Assembly: GCA_965200465.1 (NCBI GenBank)
Contig: OZ241358.1
Location: 1,364,001 to 1,428,000, forward strand
DNA length: 64,000 nucleotides
Reading direction: 5' to 3'
Origin: Azophilus sp965200465
GTDB lineage: Bacteria; Pseudomonadota; Gammaproteobacteria; Pseudomonadales; Azotimanducaceae
Below, one piece after another: positions 25,863-33,127 of this stretch; the first letter of the stretch is position 1, and each line of letters begins with the position of its first letter. Position numbers and translations under genes: made by a program. The notes below the pieces were generated by a model that worked only from the letters and a program-made list of their open reading frames with translations, made no database searches and was not told the DNA's origin.

Positions 25863-26879
25863 GTGAAAGTCGATCAGTTCAAGGACCCTTACTTGCATCG
25901 GCCTTGGGGGGAGCTAAGTGCGCGGGTGCTGTCCAGCGGCAATCGGGCGTCCGTCACCCTAGGCTATCCGGCGGCGGGAATGGCGGATGCGCTGGCCGCC
26001 CGCCTGCGGACGTTCCTCAATGCGCCCAGCCTGGAGCTGGACTTGCAGTTTAGGCCGCCGCCGGGGCGCGGCTTCGCCGAGGTGCGGCACATCATCGCCG
26101 TGGCTTCCGGCAAGGGCGGCGTCGGCAAATCGACCACCGCGGTCAACTTGGCCCTGGCGCTGGACCGGGAGGGCGCCGCTGTCGGCCTGCTCGACGCGGA
26201 CATCTACGGCCCCAGCCAAGGCATGATGCTGGGCGTGGCGCCGGGTCGCCGCCCGGAGATTAAGGAGGAGAAGTCCTTGGTCCCCATCAAGGCCTTGGGC
26301 TTGAAGACCATGTCCATGAGCTTTCTGGTCGATGAGAACACGCCGATGGTTTGGCGCGGGCCCATGGCCACCGGCGCCCTGCAGCAGCTCTTGGCGCAGA
26401 CGGACTGGGGGCCCTTGGACTACCTGATCGTCGATATGCCGCCGGGCACCGGGGACATTCAGTTGACGCTGTCGCAAAAGGCGCCGGTCAGCGGCGCGGT
26501 CATCGTCACCACCCCCCAGGACATCGCCTTGTTGGACGCCCGCAAGGGCGTCGAAATGTTCCGCAAGGTGGACATTCCGGTGCTCGGCGTGGTGGAGAAC
26601 ATGAGCTTCTTCGCCTGTCCGGGCTGCGGCGCCAAGAGCGAGGTCTTCGCCAGCGGCGGCGGCGCCCGGGTGGCCGTGGAGTTCGACGTGCCGCTGTTGG
26701 GCGAACTGCCCCTGTCGCCGAGCATACGCGAGCAGGCTGACGGCGGCGCCCCCACCGTGGCTTCGGCCCCGGAGGGCGAAACGGCGGCAATCTATCGAGA
26801 CGTCGCCCGCCACGCGGCGGCCCGGATCTGGGGCTTGGGCAACATGGCGGCGCCCAGCATTCGGATGACGGAGGATTGA
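25863..26879 (+). CDS. mrp: Mrp/ApbC-type iron-sulfur cluster carrier P-loop ATPase
   Basis: 338 aa from GTG 25863; the ribosome-binding site is weak. Deviant Walker A KGGVGKS (about 84-90) follows a shortened N-terminal region in place of a full DUF59 domain. DADIYGPSQ, VDMPPGTGDIQLTLSQ and VVENMSFFACPGCG are hallmark Mrp segments; the CPGC cysteines bridge the Fe-S cluster in the dimer. It delivers iron-sulfur clusters to apo-proteins in the cytoplasm. It is divergent from the kinase gene and upstream of dcd. Confidence 0.93.
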   Translation: MKVDQFKDPYLHRPWGELSARVLSSGNRASVTLGYPAAGMADALAARLRTFLNAPSLELDLQFRPPPGRGFAEVRHIIAVASGKGGVGKSTTAVNLALALDREGAAVGLLDADIYGPSQGMMLGVAPGRRPEIKEEKSLVPIKALGLKTMSMSFLVDENTPMVWRGPMATGALQQLLAQTDWGPLDYLIVDMPPGTGDIQLTLSQKAPVSGAVIVTTPQDIALLDARKGVEMFRKVDIPVLGVVENMSFFACPGCGAKSEVFASGGGARVAVEFDVPLLGELPLSPSIREQADGGAPTVASAPEGETAAIYRDVARHAAARIWGLGNMAAPSIRMTED

Positions 26880-27002
26880 TGGGCGTCCAATTTCACCAAC
26901 CGAACAGGCGCATGATGCGCGTGATGGAAGAGGGCTGGATGGGAGAGGGTGAATGAGCGTCCCGTCGGCCCCTTGGGCCAAGTGCGTGGTGGAGCGAGGC
27001 TG

Positions 27003-27566
27003 ATGCCCATCAAATCCGACCGCTGGATCAGGCGCATGGCGGCGCAAGGCATGATCGAGCCGTTCGAGCCCACCCAAGTGCGCAACGGCGTGGCCGGCAA
27101 GGTGATCTCCTACGGCGCCTCCAGCTACGGCTACGACGTGCGCTGCGCTCCCGGCTTCAAGGTGTTCACCAACATCCACTCCGCCGTGGTTGACCCCAAG
27201 GCCTTTGATGAGCGCAGCTTCGTGGACGTGGAGGGGGAGGTCTGCATCGTCCCGCCCAACTCCTTCGCCTTGGCCTCCACCATCGAGTACTTCCGCATCC
27301 CGGCGGACGTGCTGACCATCTGCGTCGGCAAATCCACCTACGCCCGCTGCGGCATCATCGTCAACGTCACCCCATTGGAGCCGGAATGGGAGGGCAACGT
27401 CACCCTGGAGTTCTCCAACACCACCACCCTGCCGGCCAAGATCTACGCCAACGAGGGCGCAGCGCAAATGCTTTTCCTGCAGTCCGACGAGCGCTGCGAG
27501 ACCTCCTACAAGGAGCGCAAGGGCAAGTACCAAGGGCAACGCGGCGTGACCTTGCCGCGGCCGTAG
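27003..27566 (+). CDS. dcd: dCTP deaminase
   Basis: 187 aa. ATG at 27003 with GGAG about 10 bases upstream. The active-site segments are GASSYGYDVRC and, later, CGIIVNVTPLEPEWEGNVTLEFSN. The C terminus (KYQGQRGVTLPR) closes over the nucleotide. The length equals that of typical Dcd. It converts dCTP to dUTP for thymidylate synthesis. The mrp-dcd order recurs in gammaproteobacteria, to my knowledge. Confidence 0.95.
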   Translation: MPIKSDRWIRRMAAQGMIEPFEPTQVRNGVAGKVISYGASSYGYDVRCAPGFKVFTNIHSAVVDPKAFDERSFVDVEGEVCIVPPNSFALASTIEYFRIPADVLTICVGKSTYARCGIIVNVTPLEPEWEGNVTLEFSNTTTLPAKIYANEGAAQMLFLQSDERCETSYKERKGKYQGQRGVTLPRP

Positions 27567-27701
27567 CTAGCTGTTGGGCCCATGCTTGTTGGACGAGCAA
27601 TCCGCAACTGGCCAACAGTGTTGCACTGTGGCGGCGTATGGAACAAACTTCGTGAAACCCGCCCAAATGAGCACATGAACCTGCTGCAAGGAGTGGCAAG
27701 A

Positions 27702-27968
27702 GTGGCGAACGAAACAGCAATGCGGGAATTGGTGAAGAATATCGAAGCCTATGATGCGCTGAGGGACCAGCTTGAGCGTGAACATCAAGGACGTGTAGCC
27801 TTGCTGCATGATGGTGAGCTTGTCGGCATCTACAATGATGTGTGGGACACCTATGTCATCGGCATGGAACGCTTTGGGGAGGGCTGCTTCTCCCTCAAGA
27901 CCGTGGGCGACCAGCCAGCTTCGTTTGGCGCCGCCGCCTCATATACGCGGCCAGTGCCGATCGCGTGA
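27702..27968 (+). CDS. small conserved-type protein preceding a retropepsin-like protease
   Basis: 88 aa from GTG 27702, chosen because AAGGAG lies at 27688-27693, 8 bases before it; longer in-frame starts (27675 and upstream) lack this. The core pattern is a short helix, then HQGRVALLHDGELVGIYNDVWDTYVIGMERFGEGCFSL split over a beta-hairpin and helix. I recall such short proteins next to retropepsin-like genes, resembling the DUF5678 type. It ends 6 bp before the protease gene, so the two are coupled. Composition is less GC-rich than the neighbours, which hints at acquisition. Function unknown: a substrate, inhibitor or partner of the protease is conceivable. Confidence 0.7.
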   Translation: MANETAMRELVKNIEAYDALRDQLEREHQGRVALLHDGELVGIYNDVWDTYVIGMERFGEGCFSLKTVGDQPASFGAAASYTRPVPIA

Positions 27969-27974
27969 TCCGCT

Positions 27975-28409
27975 ATGCCGTCTTTTCGCGGAACGGTGGT
28001 TAATCACCAAATCATACTAGTGGTTCAAGTATCCAAACCCTCCCTAAAGTCCGAAGAAAGGTCAGAAGGATTACCCTTCCGTGCGTTGCTTGACACTGGT
28101 GCAACGATCACTGCTGTTTCGCAAAATGTCGTTGACGGGCTCAATCTCCATCCCCACGGCTGGCTGCCTGTCCAAGGTGTGCATGGAATTGTTAACACGC
28201 CTACCTATGCGCTCAATCTCGCTGTGCCCATAACCGAGCATGTCATGAGTCGTAGGGGAGCGGCCTTCAAGACCTTCTCTCGTGGAGCGAATTTGGAGGT
28301 GGCTATGCTAAATGCTCCGTCGCAAACCTTTGACGTGCTGCTTGGCATGGACTTGCTTGAAGATTTCCATCTGACAATGCATGCGGATCAGTTCATTATT
28401 AGCAACTAG
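27975..28409 (+). CDS. retropepsin-like aspartyl protease family protein
   Basis: 144 aa, the length of a single-lobed, dimer-forming retropepsin. The catalytic motif is FRALLDTGATITAVS, with D-T-G-A as in retroviral and clan AA proteases, followed by a GMDLLEDFHLTM segment where the family has its conserved ILGMD-F strand. There is no signal peptide or membrane segment, so the protein is cytoplasmic. It has no clear ribosome-binding site of its own and follows the 88-aa gene by 6 bp, suggesting coupled translation. Codon use is visibly more AT-rich than in dcd and purM on either side. The substrate is unknown. Confidence 0.82.
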   Translation: MPSFRGTVVNHQIILVVQVSKPSLKSEERSEGLPFRALLDTGATITAVSQNVVDGLNLHPHGWLPVQGVHGIVNTPTYALNLAVPITEHVMSRRGAAFKTFSRGANLEVAMLNAPSQTFDVLLGMDLLEDFHLTMHADQFIISN

Positions 28410-28440
28410 GCTGACTTCATGGCGAACGTCCTTGCAACAG

Positions 28441-29493
28441 CTAGGAGCCCGTTGACTGCCGCAGACCGTGACCCAACAGGAGTTCCCCCGCCCCGTGCGG
28501 ACTGTCGGGCGGGACGATTTCACCGATGACGGCGGCTTGCTCGCCGCGGCTTTTCAGCAGCTTGACGGCGGCGGCGGCTTCGCCGGCCGGCAGGCAGAGC
28601 ACGAAGCCGACGCCGCAGTTGAAGGTGCGCAGCATCTCCGCCTCGTCAATGGCGCCGGCTTCCCGCAACCAATGGAAGACATCCGGGGTGGTCCAGGCGT
28701 CGGTGTGCACCAGCATGGCGGCGTCCTCATTCGCCAACATGCGCGGCAGGTTTTCTGGGAAGCCGCCGCCGGTGATGTGCGCCATGCCGCGCACTTCGGC
28801 TTCGGCCAGCAGAGCTAGCACCGCCTTGGCGTAGATGCGGGTGGGAGCCAGCAGGCTTTCCAGCAGGGCGGGTTCGGGCGGCTCTGCGCAGGTTTCCAGG
28901 ATGCGGCGAACAAGGGAGTAGCCGTTGGCGTGGGGACCGCTTGACGCCAAGCCCACTAGCTGGTCGCCGACGGCGATGCTGCGCCCGTCAATGATGCGGT
29001 CCTTTTCCACGACGCCCAAGCAAAAGCCGGCGAGGTCGTAGTCGCCTTCTTGGTAGAAGCCGGGCAGCTCCGCAGTCTCGCCGCCGGCCAAGGCGCAGCC
29101 GGCCAGCTTGCAGCCTTCCGCGATGCCCCTTATGACCCGCTCGGCCACTTCCACTTCCAGCTTGCCGGTGGCGTAGTAGTCCAGGAACAGGAAGGGTTCG
29201 GCGCCGCAGGCCAGCACGTCGTTGGCGCACATGGCCACCAAGTCCTGCCCCACCGTCTCATGGCGGTCCTGGTCGATGGCGAGCTTCAGCTTGGTGCCCA
29301 CGCCGTCCGTGCCGCTCACCAAGACCGGCTGCCGATAGCCGGAGGGTATTTCGCTCAAGGCGGCGAAGCCGCCGATATGGGAAAGGGTTTCCGGCCGGTG
29401 GGTGGCTCGGCAGGCCGGGGCGATGCGCTTGACCAAGGCGTTGCCGGCGTCAATGTCAACGCCGGCGGCGCGATACGTCAAGCCCTTGCCCAT
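28441..29493 (-). CDS. purM: phosphoribosylformylglycinamidine cyclo-ligase (AIR synthase)
   Basis: 350 aa; ATG at 29493 gives the usual length. It has the PurM/ThiL-type ATP-binding fold: GVDIDAGNALVKRI at the N terminus, VSGTDGVGTKLKLA, DLVAMCANDVLACGAEPLFFLDYY-like (here GAEPFLFLDYY), GGETAELPGFY and HITGGGFPENLPR. It makes aminoimidazole ribotide in purine synthesis. It is divergent from the DUF2066 gene by 64 bp. No purN follows; the 3' neighbour is the convergent protease gene. Confidence 0.96.
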   Translation of the reverse strand: MGKGLTYRAAGVDIDAGNALVKRIAPACRATHRPETLSHIGGFAALSEIPSGYRQPVLVSGTDGVGTKLKLAIDQDRHETVGQDLVAMCANDVLACGAEPFLFLDYYATGKLEVEVAERVIRGIAEGCKLAGCALAGGETAELPGFYQEGDYDLAGFCLGVVEKDRIIDGRSIAVGDQLVGLASSGPHANGYSLVRRILETCAEPPEPALLESLLAPTRIYAKAVLALLAEAEVRGMAHITGGGFPENLPRMLANEDAAMLVHTDAWTTPDVFHWLREAGAIDEAEMLRTFNCGVGFVLCLPAGEAAAAVKLLKSRGEQAAVIGEIVPPDSPHGAGELLLGHGLRQSTGS

Positions 29494-29557
29494 GGCGGCA
29501 GTGTAACACTGGGATTCGGTTAAAATTGGGCGCCCGCATGGAGAGCGAGGCGCAAGC

Positions 29558-30613
29558 GTGTCCCGGAAACTGCATTTATGGGTTGCGGCTACGGTCGCCA
29601 TGGCGACCGCGGCCAGGCTCGTTGCGGCGCCGGCTCTTTATGAAGTGGAGGTGGATGTAGGCGATCAGTCCGCCGCGGCGCGTCAGGCGGCGGCCAGGGA
29701 GGGGCTTGATGCGGTGCTGGTGCGCATCAGCGGCTTGTCCGCACTGCCGGTTGCAGCCGCCATCCTGGAGGCTCGCGGTCAGCCGGAGCTTTACTACAAC
29801 CGCTTTCTCTTTGTGGAGGACCGGCGGCTCAAGTTCTTCTTCGCGCCGGCCGCGGTGCTGGGCTTGATCGACCGCGCCCGACTGCCGATTTGGCCGGCGA
29901 ACAGGCCGGCCGCCATCGCTTGGCTGGTGGTGGGGCAGGGCGGGCGCCGGCGGATCGTTCAGGAGGGTCATCCGTTGGCGGCGGCGTTGCAGGCGCAGGC
30001 CCGGCGGCGGGGCATTGAAGTCCGCTTGCCGCTCATGGACCTGCACGACCAACTGCAGGTGCAGCCATCCGTCGTCTGGGGCGGCGCCACGGTGCTGCTG
30101 GCGGCGGCCTCTCGGCGCTATGGCGCTAAAGTTGTCCTGACGGCCCGCCTGCAGCGGCAAGGGGGCTTCGGTTACGACGGCAGGGTTTTGGCTTCAATGA
30201 GCGGCGGGGACTTGGAAGGCGCGCTTGTCGGAGAGAATCCAGCCGAGGTTGGCGCCGCGGTTGCGGACTTTTTGGCCGATGGCCTGGCCAGCCGCCACGC
30301 CATCCCCTGGAGGACGCCGCAATGGTTGTCCTTGATGGTGGAGGGAGTCGCCTCGCCGCTTCACTACGGGCAATTGCTGCGCTACCTTGAAGCCCTTGAG
30401 TTCGTGCAGGGCGTGCAGTTTGTCGCCTTGGACCAAGAGCGGCTGGAGGTTGCTTTGCAGACGCGGGCGGAAATGGCGCCGCTCATCGAGTTGTTGACGA
30501 TGGACGGCCGCATGGCCAAGGCCCCGGGCGCTTTGGCGAACCGGTTGACTTGGCGGGGAGCGGGCGACTCGTCGCACTTTGACGGGCGCAGCGCCTCCGG
30601 AGGTTCGGGCTAG
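29558..30613 (+). CDS. DUF2066 domain protein, exported
   Basis: 351 aa from GTG 29558. An N-terminal signal peptide (LWVAATVAMATAARLVAA, cleavage near residue 24) points to the periplasm. The pattern ALYEVEVDVGDQSAAARQAAAREGLDAVLVRISG and YNRFLFVEDRRLKFFF identifies DUF2066, a gammaproteobacterial family of unknown function. Its place between purM and hda matches the arrangement in Pseudomonas. The next gene begins 2 bp after the stop. Confidence 0.88.
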   Translation: MSRKLHLWVAATVAMATAARLVAAPALYEVEVDVGDQSAAARQAAAREGLDAVLVRISGLSALPVAAAILEARGQPELYYNRFLFVEDRRLKFFFAPAAVLGLIDRARLPIWPANRPAAIAWLVVGQGGRRRIVQEGHPLAAALQAQARRRGIEVRLPLMDLHDQLQVQPSVVWGGATVLLAAASRRYGAKVVLTARLQRQGGFGYDGRVLASMSGGDLEGALVGENPAEVGAAVADFLADGLASRHAIPWRTPQWLSLMVEGVASPLHYGQLLRYLEALEFVQGVQFVALDQERLEVALQTRAEMAPLIELLTMDGRMAKAPGALANRLTWRGAGDSSHFDGRSASGGSG

Positions 30614-30615
30614 CC

Positions 30616-31194
30616 ATGAGGTTTTCGCAGTTGCCCAACGCCATTACCCTGACGCGCATCCTGCTGGTGTTGCCCATCGCCTGGCTGCTGTGGCGGGTGT
30701 ACTACCCGGAAGCCCTGCTGCTGATGGTCGTTGCCGGCGTTTCGGATGCGGTGGACGGCGCCTTGGCGCGGCGGTTCAACTGGCGCAGCGAATTTGGCGC
30801 GCTTTTGGATCCGTTGGCGGACAAGGCGATGGTGGTGGTTCTTTTCGTCGCCTTGGCCATGCAGGAGCAGCTTCCCCTGTGGCTGGCGGTGGTCGTGGTC
30901 ACTCGGGACGCCGTCATTCTTGCCGGCGCCGCCGTCTATCGCCTGCTGTTCGGCAAGATCACCATGGCCCCAACGCTGGTCAGCAAGGCCAACACCGCGG
31001 TGCAGGTGGTGGTCCTGTTGCTGGTGTTGTTCGGGCTGTGCGGCTTCGGCGTCGCCAGCGCAATGGCGTTGCGGTTGGCGGACCCTGTTTGCTTCTACTT
31101 GGTGGCGCTGCTCAGCATTCTGTCCGGGTTGGACTATGTGGTGACTTGGAGCCTCAAGGCGTGGCGAAAATCCTTGCCGGCGGTGGATTCATGA
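30616..31194 (+). CDS. CDP-alcohol phosphatidyltransferase (PgsA-like)
   Basis: 192 aa with about five to six membrane helices. The CDP-alcohol phosphotransferase motif D-G-x2-A-R-x8-G-x3-D-x3-D is present as DAVDGALARRFNWRSEFGALLDPLADK in pieces (D-G-A-L-A-R, then G-A-L-L-D-P-L-A-D). The length and the NAITLTRILL opening are like PgsA, which makes phosphatidylglycerol phosphate, or a cardiolipin-synthase-type relative. Its stop overlaps the hda ATG (ATGA). The exact head group is not certain. Confidence 0.88.
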   Translation: MRFSQLPNAITLTRILLVLPIAWLLWRVYYPEALLLMVVAGVSDAVDGALARRFNWRSEFGALLDPLADKAMVVVLFVALAMQEQLPLWLAVVVVTRDAVILAGAAVYRLLFGKITMAPTLVSKANTAVQVVVLLLVLFGLCGFGVASAMALRLADPVCFYLVALLSILSGLDYVVTWSLKAWRKSLPAVDS

Positions 31195-31871
31195 GCCAGT
31201 TGATCCTGCCTTTCAAAAGCGACGACGGGTACACCTTCGCCAACTATGTGGTGGGGGCCAACGGCGATCTGATCGATCGCCTGCTGGAATGGCGAGGCGA
31301 GCCGACCGCGTTTTGGCTTTGGGGCGTCGCCGACGCCGGCAAGTCCCATCTCGTCCGCGCCGCCTGCCATTGGCATGTGGACCGCGGCGCCAAGGCCGCC
31401 TATGCGCCGCTGGCGTCAATGCCCCAAGACCCTGAGCCGCTAGGCGGCCTGTCGAGGCAGTATCTGGTGGTGCTGGACGACGTCCAATGTTGGTTGGGCC
31501 ACTTTGGCTTGGAGTGCGCCCTGCTGGAACTGTACGAAGACCTGTCGGCGGACGGCCACCGCTTGGTGGTGGTGGCGAACCGCCCCCCGGCGCAATGCGA
31601 GTTCTCCTTGAAGGATCTGGGTTCCCGGCTGCGGGCGGCGTCCGTGCATGAGGTGGTTGAATTGGACGACCACGGCAAGGGGCTGGTCATCGCCGGCCGG
31701 GCCAGGCGCCGCGGCCTGGAGATAACGCCGGAGGTGGTGGATTTTTGGCTGGCCCGTTCGGAGCGCGGGCTGTCGAGCCTCATCAAGGACCTGGAGCGAA
31801 TTGATCGGGCGGCCTGGAGCGAACAGCGGCGCCTGACCATTCCCTTGCTGAAGCAGGTGCTGAATCTATAG
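31191..31871 (+). CDS. hda: DnaA regulatory inactivator Hda
   Basis: 226 aa. It starts with MSQLILPF, containing the clamp-binding QLxLPF motif that tethers Hda to the DNA-loaded sliding clamp. FANYVVGAN precedes a P-loop GVADAGKSHL, then LVVLDDVQ as Walker B. It is a short AAA+ protein related to DnaA domain III. With the clamp it stimulates ATP hydrolysis by DnaA to prevent re-initiation. It is coupled to the phosphatidyltransferase gene. Confidence 0.93.
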   Translation: MSQLILPFKSDDGYTFANYVVGANGDLIDRLLEWRGEPTAFWLWGVADAGKSHLVRAACHWHVDRGAKAAYAPLASMPQDPEPLGGLSRQYLVVLDDVQCWLGHFGLECALLELYEDLSADGHRLVVVANRPPAQCEFSLKDLGSRLRAASVHEVVELDDHGKGLVIAGRARRRGLEITPEVVDFWLARSERGLSSLIKDLERIDRAAWSEQRRLTIPLLKQVLNL

Positions 31872-31902
31872 GGCGCCGTCAACGCCAGTGTCAGCCATCA
31901 AA

Positions 31903-32967
31903 ATGAAGATCGTCTTCACCGGCGGCGGCAGCGCCGGCCATGTGCTGCCGGCCGTGCCGATCATGCGCGCCATGCGCGGGCAGGGCGCGGAACTCTTCTA
32001 CATCGGCGGCGCGGACGGCTCGGACGAACGCTACCTCGCGGGGGAGGCGCTGACCTACTACGGCATCGCCTCAGGCAAGCTGCGGCGCTACTTCTCTTGG
32101 CGCAACTTCGCCGACATGTTCTCCGTGCTGCGCGGCCTTTGGCAAAGCCACCGGCTGTTGGGCCGCATCCGCCCGGACCTGGTCTTCTCCAAGGGCGGCT
32201 TCGTCACCCTTCCCGTGGTGCTGGCCGGCTGGCTGCGGCGCATCCCGGTGGTGGCCCATGAATCGGACTGCTCCCCCGGCTTGGCCAACCGCTTGGCGAT
32301 GCCCTTCCTGAGCGCCCTTTGCACCAGCTTTCCCATCCAGCGCCCAAGGCGGCTGCGCGGGACGCTGGTTCACACCGGCTCCCCAGTGCGCCCGGAACTG
32401 TTGGCTGGGGACGCTCAACGGGGTAGGGCCTTGGTGAATGCCCCAGCCGGGATGCCTCTGGTGCTGGTCACCGGCGGCAGCTTGGGGGCGGAGGGTTTGA
32501 ACGCCGTGGTGCGCACCGCCGCCCCCGGCTTGGTTGAGCACTGCTGCCTGGTCCATGTCTGCGGCTCCGGCAAGACCAGCGCCTTGGCTCTGCCGCGCTA
32601 TCATCAGTTCGAGTTCGTCGGGGCGGATTGGGGGCATCTGTTGGCGGCGGCGGAGCTGGTGGTTTCCCGGGCCGGTTCCAACGCCCTGTTTGAACTGCTC
32701 GCCTTGGGCAAGCCGAACATCCTGGTGCCCCTGCCGCGCTCGGCCAGCCGCGGGGACCAAATCGAAAACGCCGCCTACGCCGAACGGGCCGGCTACAGCT
32801 TGGTCATTCCCGAAGAGGGTCTGGATGCGGCCCGCCTAACCGACGCCCTGGGGCGGATGCTGGCCGAGGCGAACGAGTGGCGGAAGCGCCTAGCCGCCTT
32901 CTCCGGGCCGCCGACTCTGGAGCTCGTCATGCAAACGATGCGGAAAGCCGCCGACCGAGCCGGTTAA
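31903..32967 (+). CDS. murG: MurG-like UDP-N-acetylglucosamine transferase
   Basis: 354 aa from ATG 31903; a GTG at 31888 is an alternative and neither has a clear ribosome-binding site. GT-B glycosyltransferase: MKIVFTGGGSAGHVLPAVP is the MurG opening, with FSKGGFVTLPVVLAGWL, HESDCSPGLANRLA and SRAGSNALFELLALGKPNILVPLP as conserved segments. MurG adds GlcNAc to lipid I at the inner membrane to form lipid II. Here it lies outside any division and cell-wall cluster, next to hda, so it may be a second copy or a relocated gene. Confidence 0.85.
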   Translation: MKIVFTGGGSAGHVLPAVPIMRAMRGQGAELFYIGGADGSDERYLAGEALTYYGIASGKLRRYFSWRNFADMFSVLRGLWQSHRLLGRIRPDLVFSKGGFVTLPVVLAGWLRRIPVVAHESDCSPGLANRLAMPFLSALCTSFPIQRPRRLRGTLVHTGSPVRPELLAGDAQRGRALVNAPAGMPLVLVTGGSLGAEGLNAVVRTAAPGLVEHCCLVHVCGSGKTSALALPRYHQFEFVGADWGHLLAAAELVVSRAGSNALFELLALGKPNILVPLPRSASRGDQIENAAYAERAGYSLVIPEEGLDAARLTDALGRMLAEANEWRKRLAAFSGPPTLELVMQTMRKAADRAG

Positions 32968-33070
32968 CGGACGGCCGTCAGCGGGGGCCGGGAGTCACGC
33001 CCGCTCCGCCGCCGCTTGTCGCGCAGAAGATGGGTAGGGCCGCCAATTGGCCCGAGAGCTGAGCCTTTGC

Positions 33071-33083
33071 GCCCCTTTGGGGC
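33071..33083. promoter_or_regulatory. palindrome in the 160-bp leader of the flavoprotein operon
   Basis: GCCCCTTTGGGGC is a perfect short inverted repeat 45 bp upstream of the ATG at 33128. It could be the stem of a terminator for the murG-like gene or an operator. No T-run follows. Confidence 0.2.
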
Positions 33084-33127
33084 GGGCTTGTGCTACTCTG
33101 CCCAGTGGTGGGTTTCACAACGGAATC

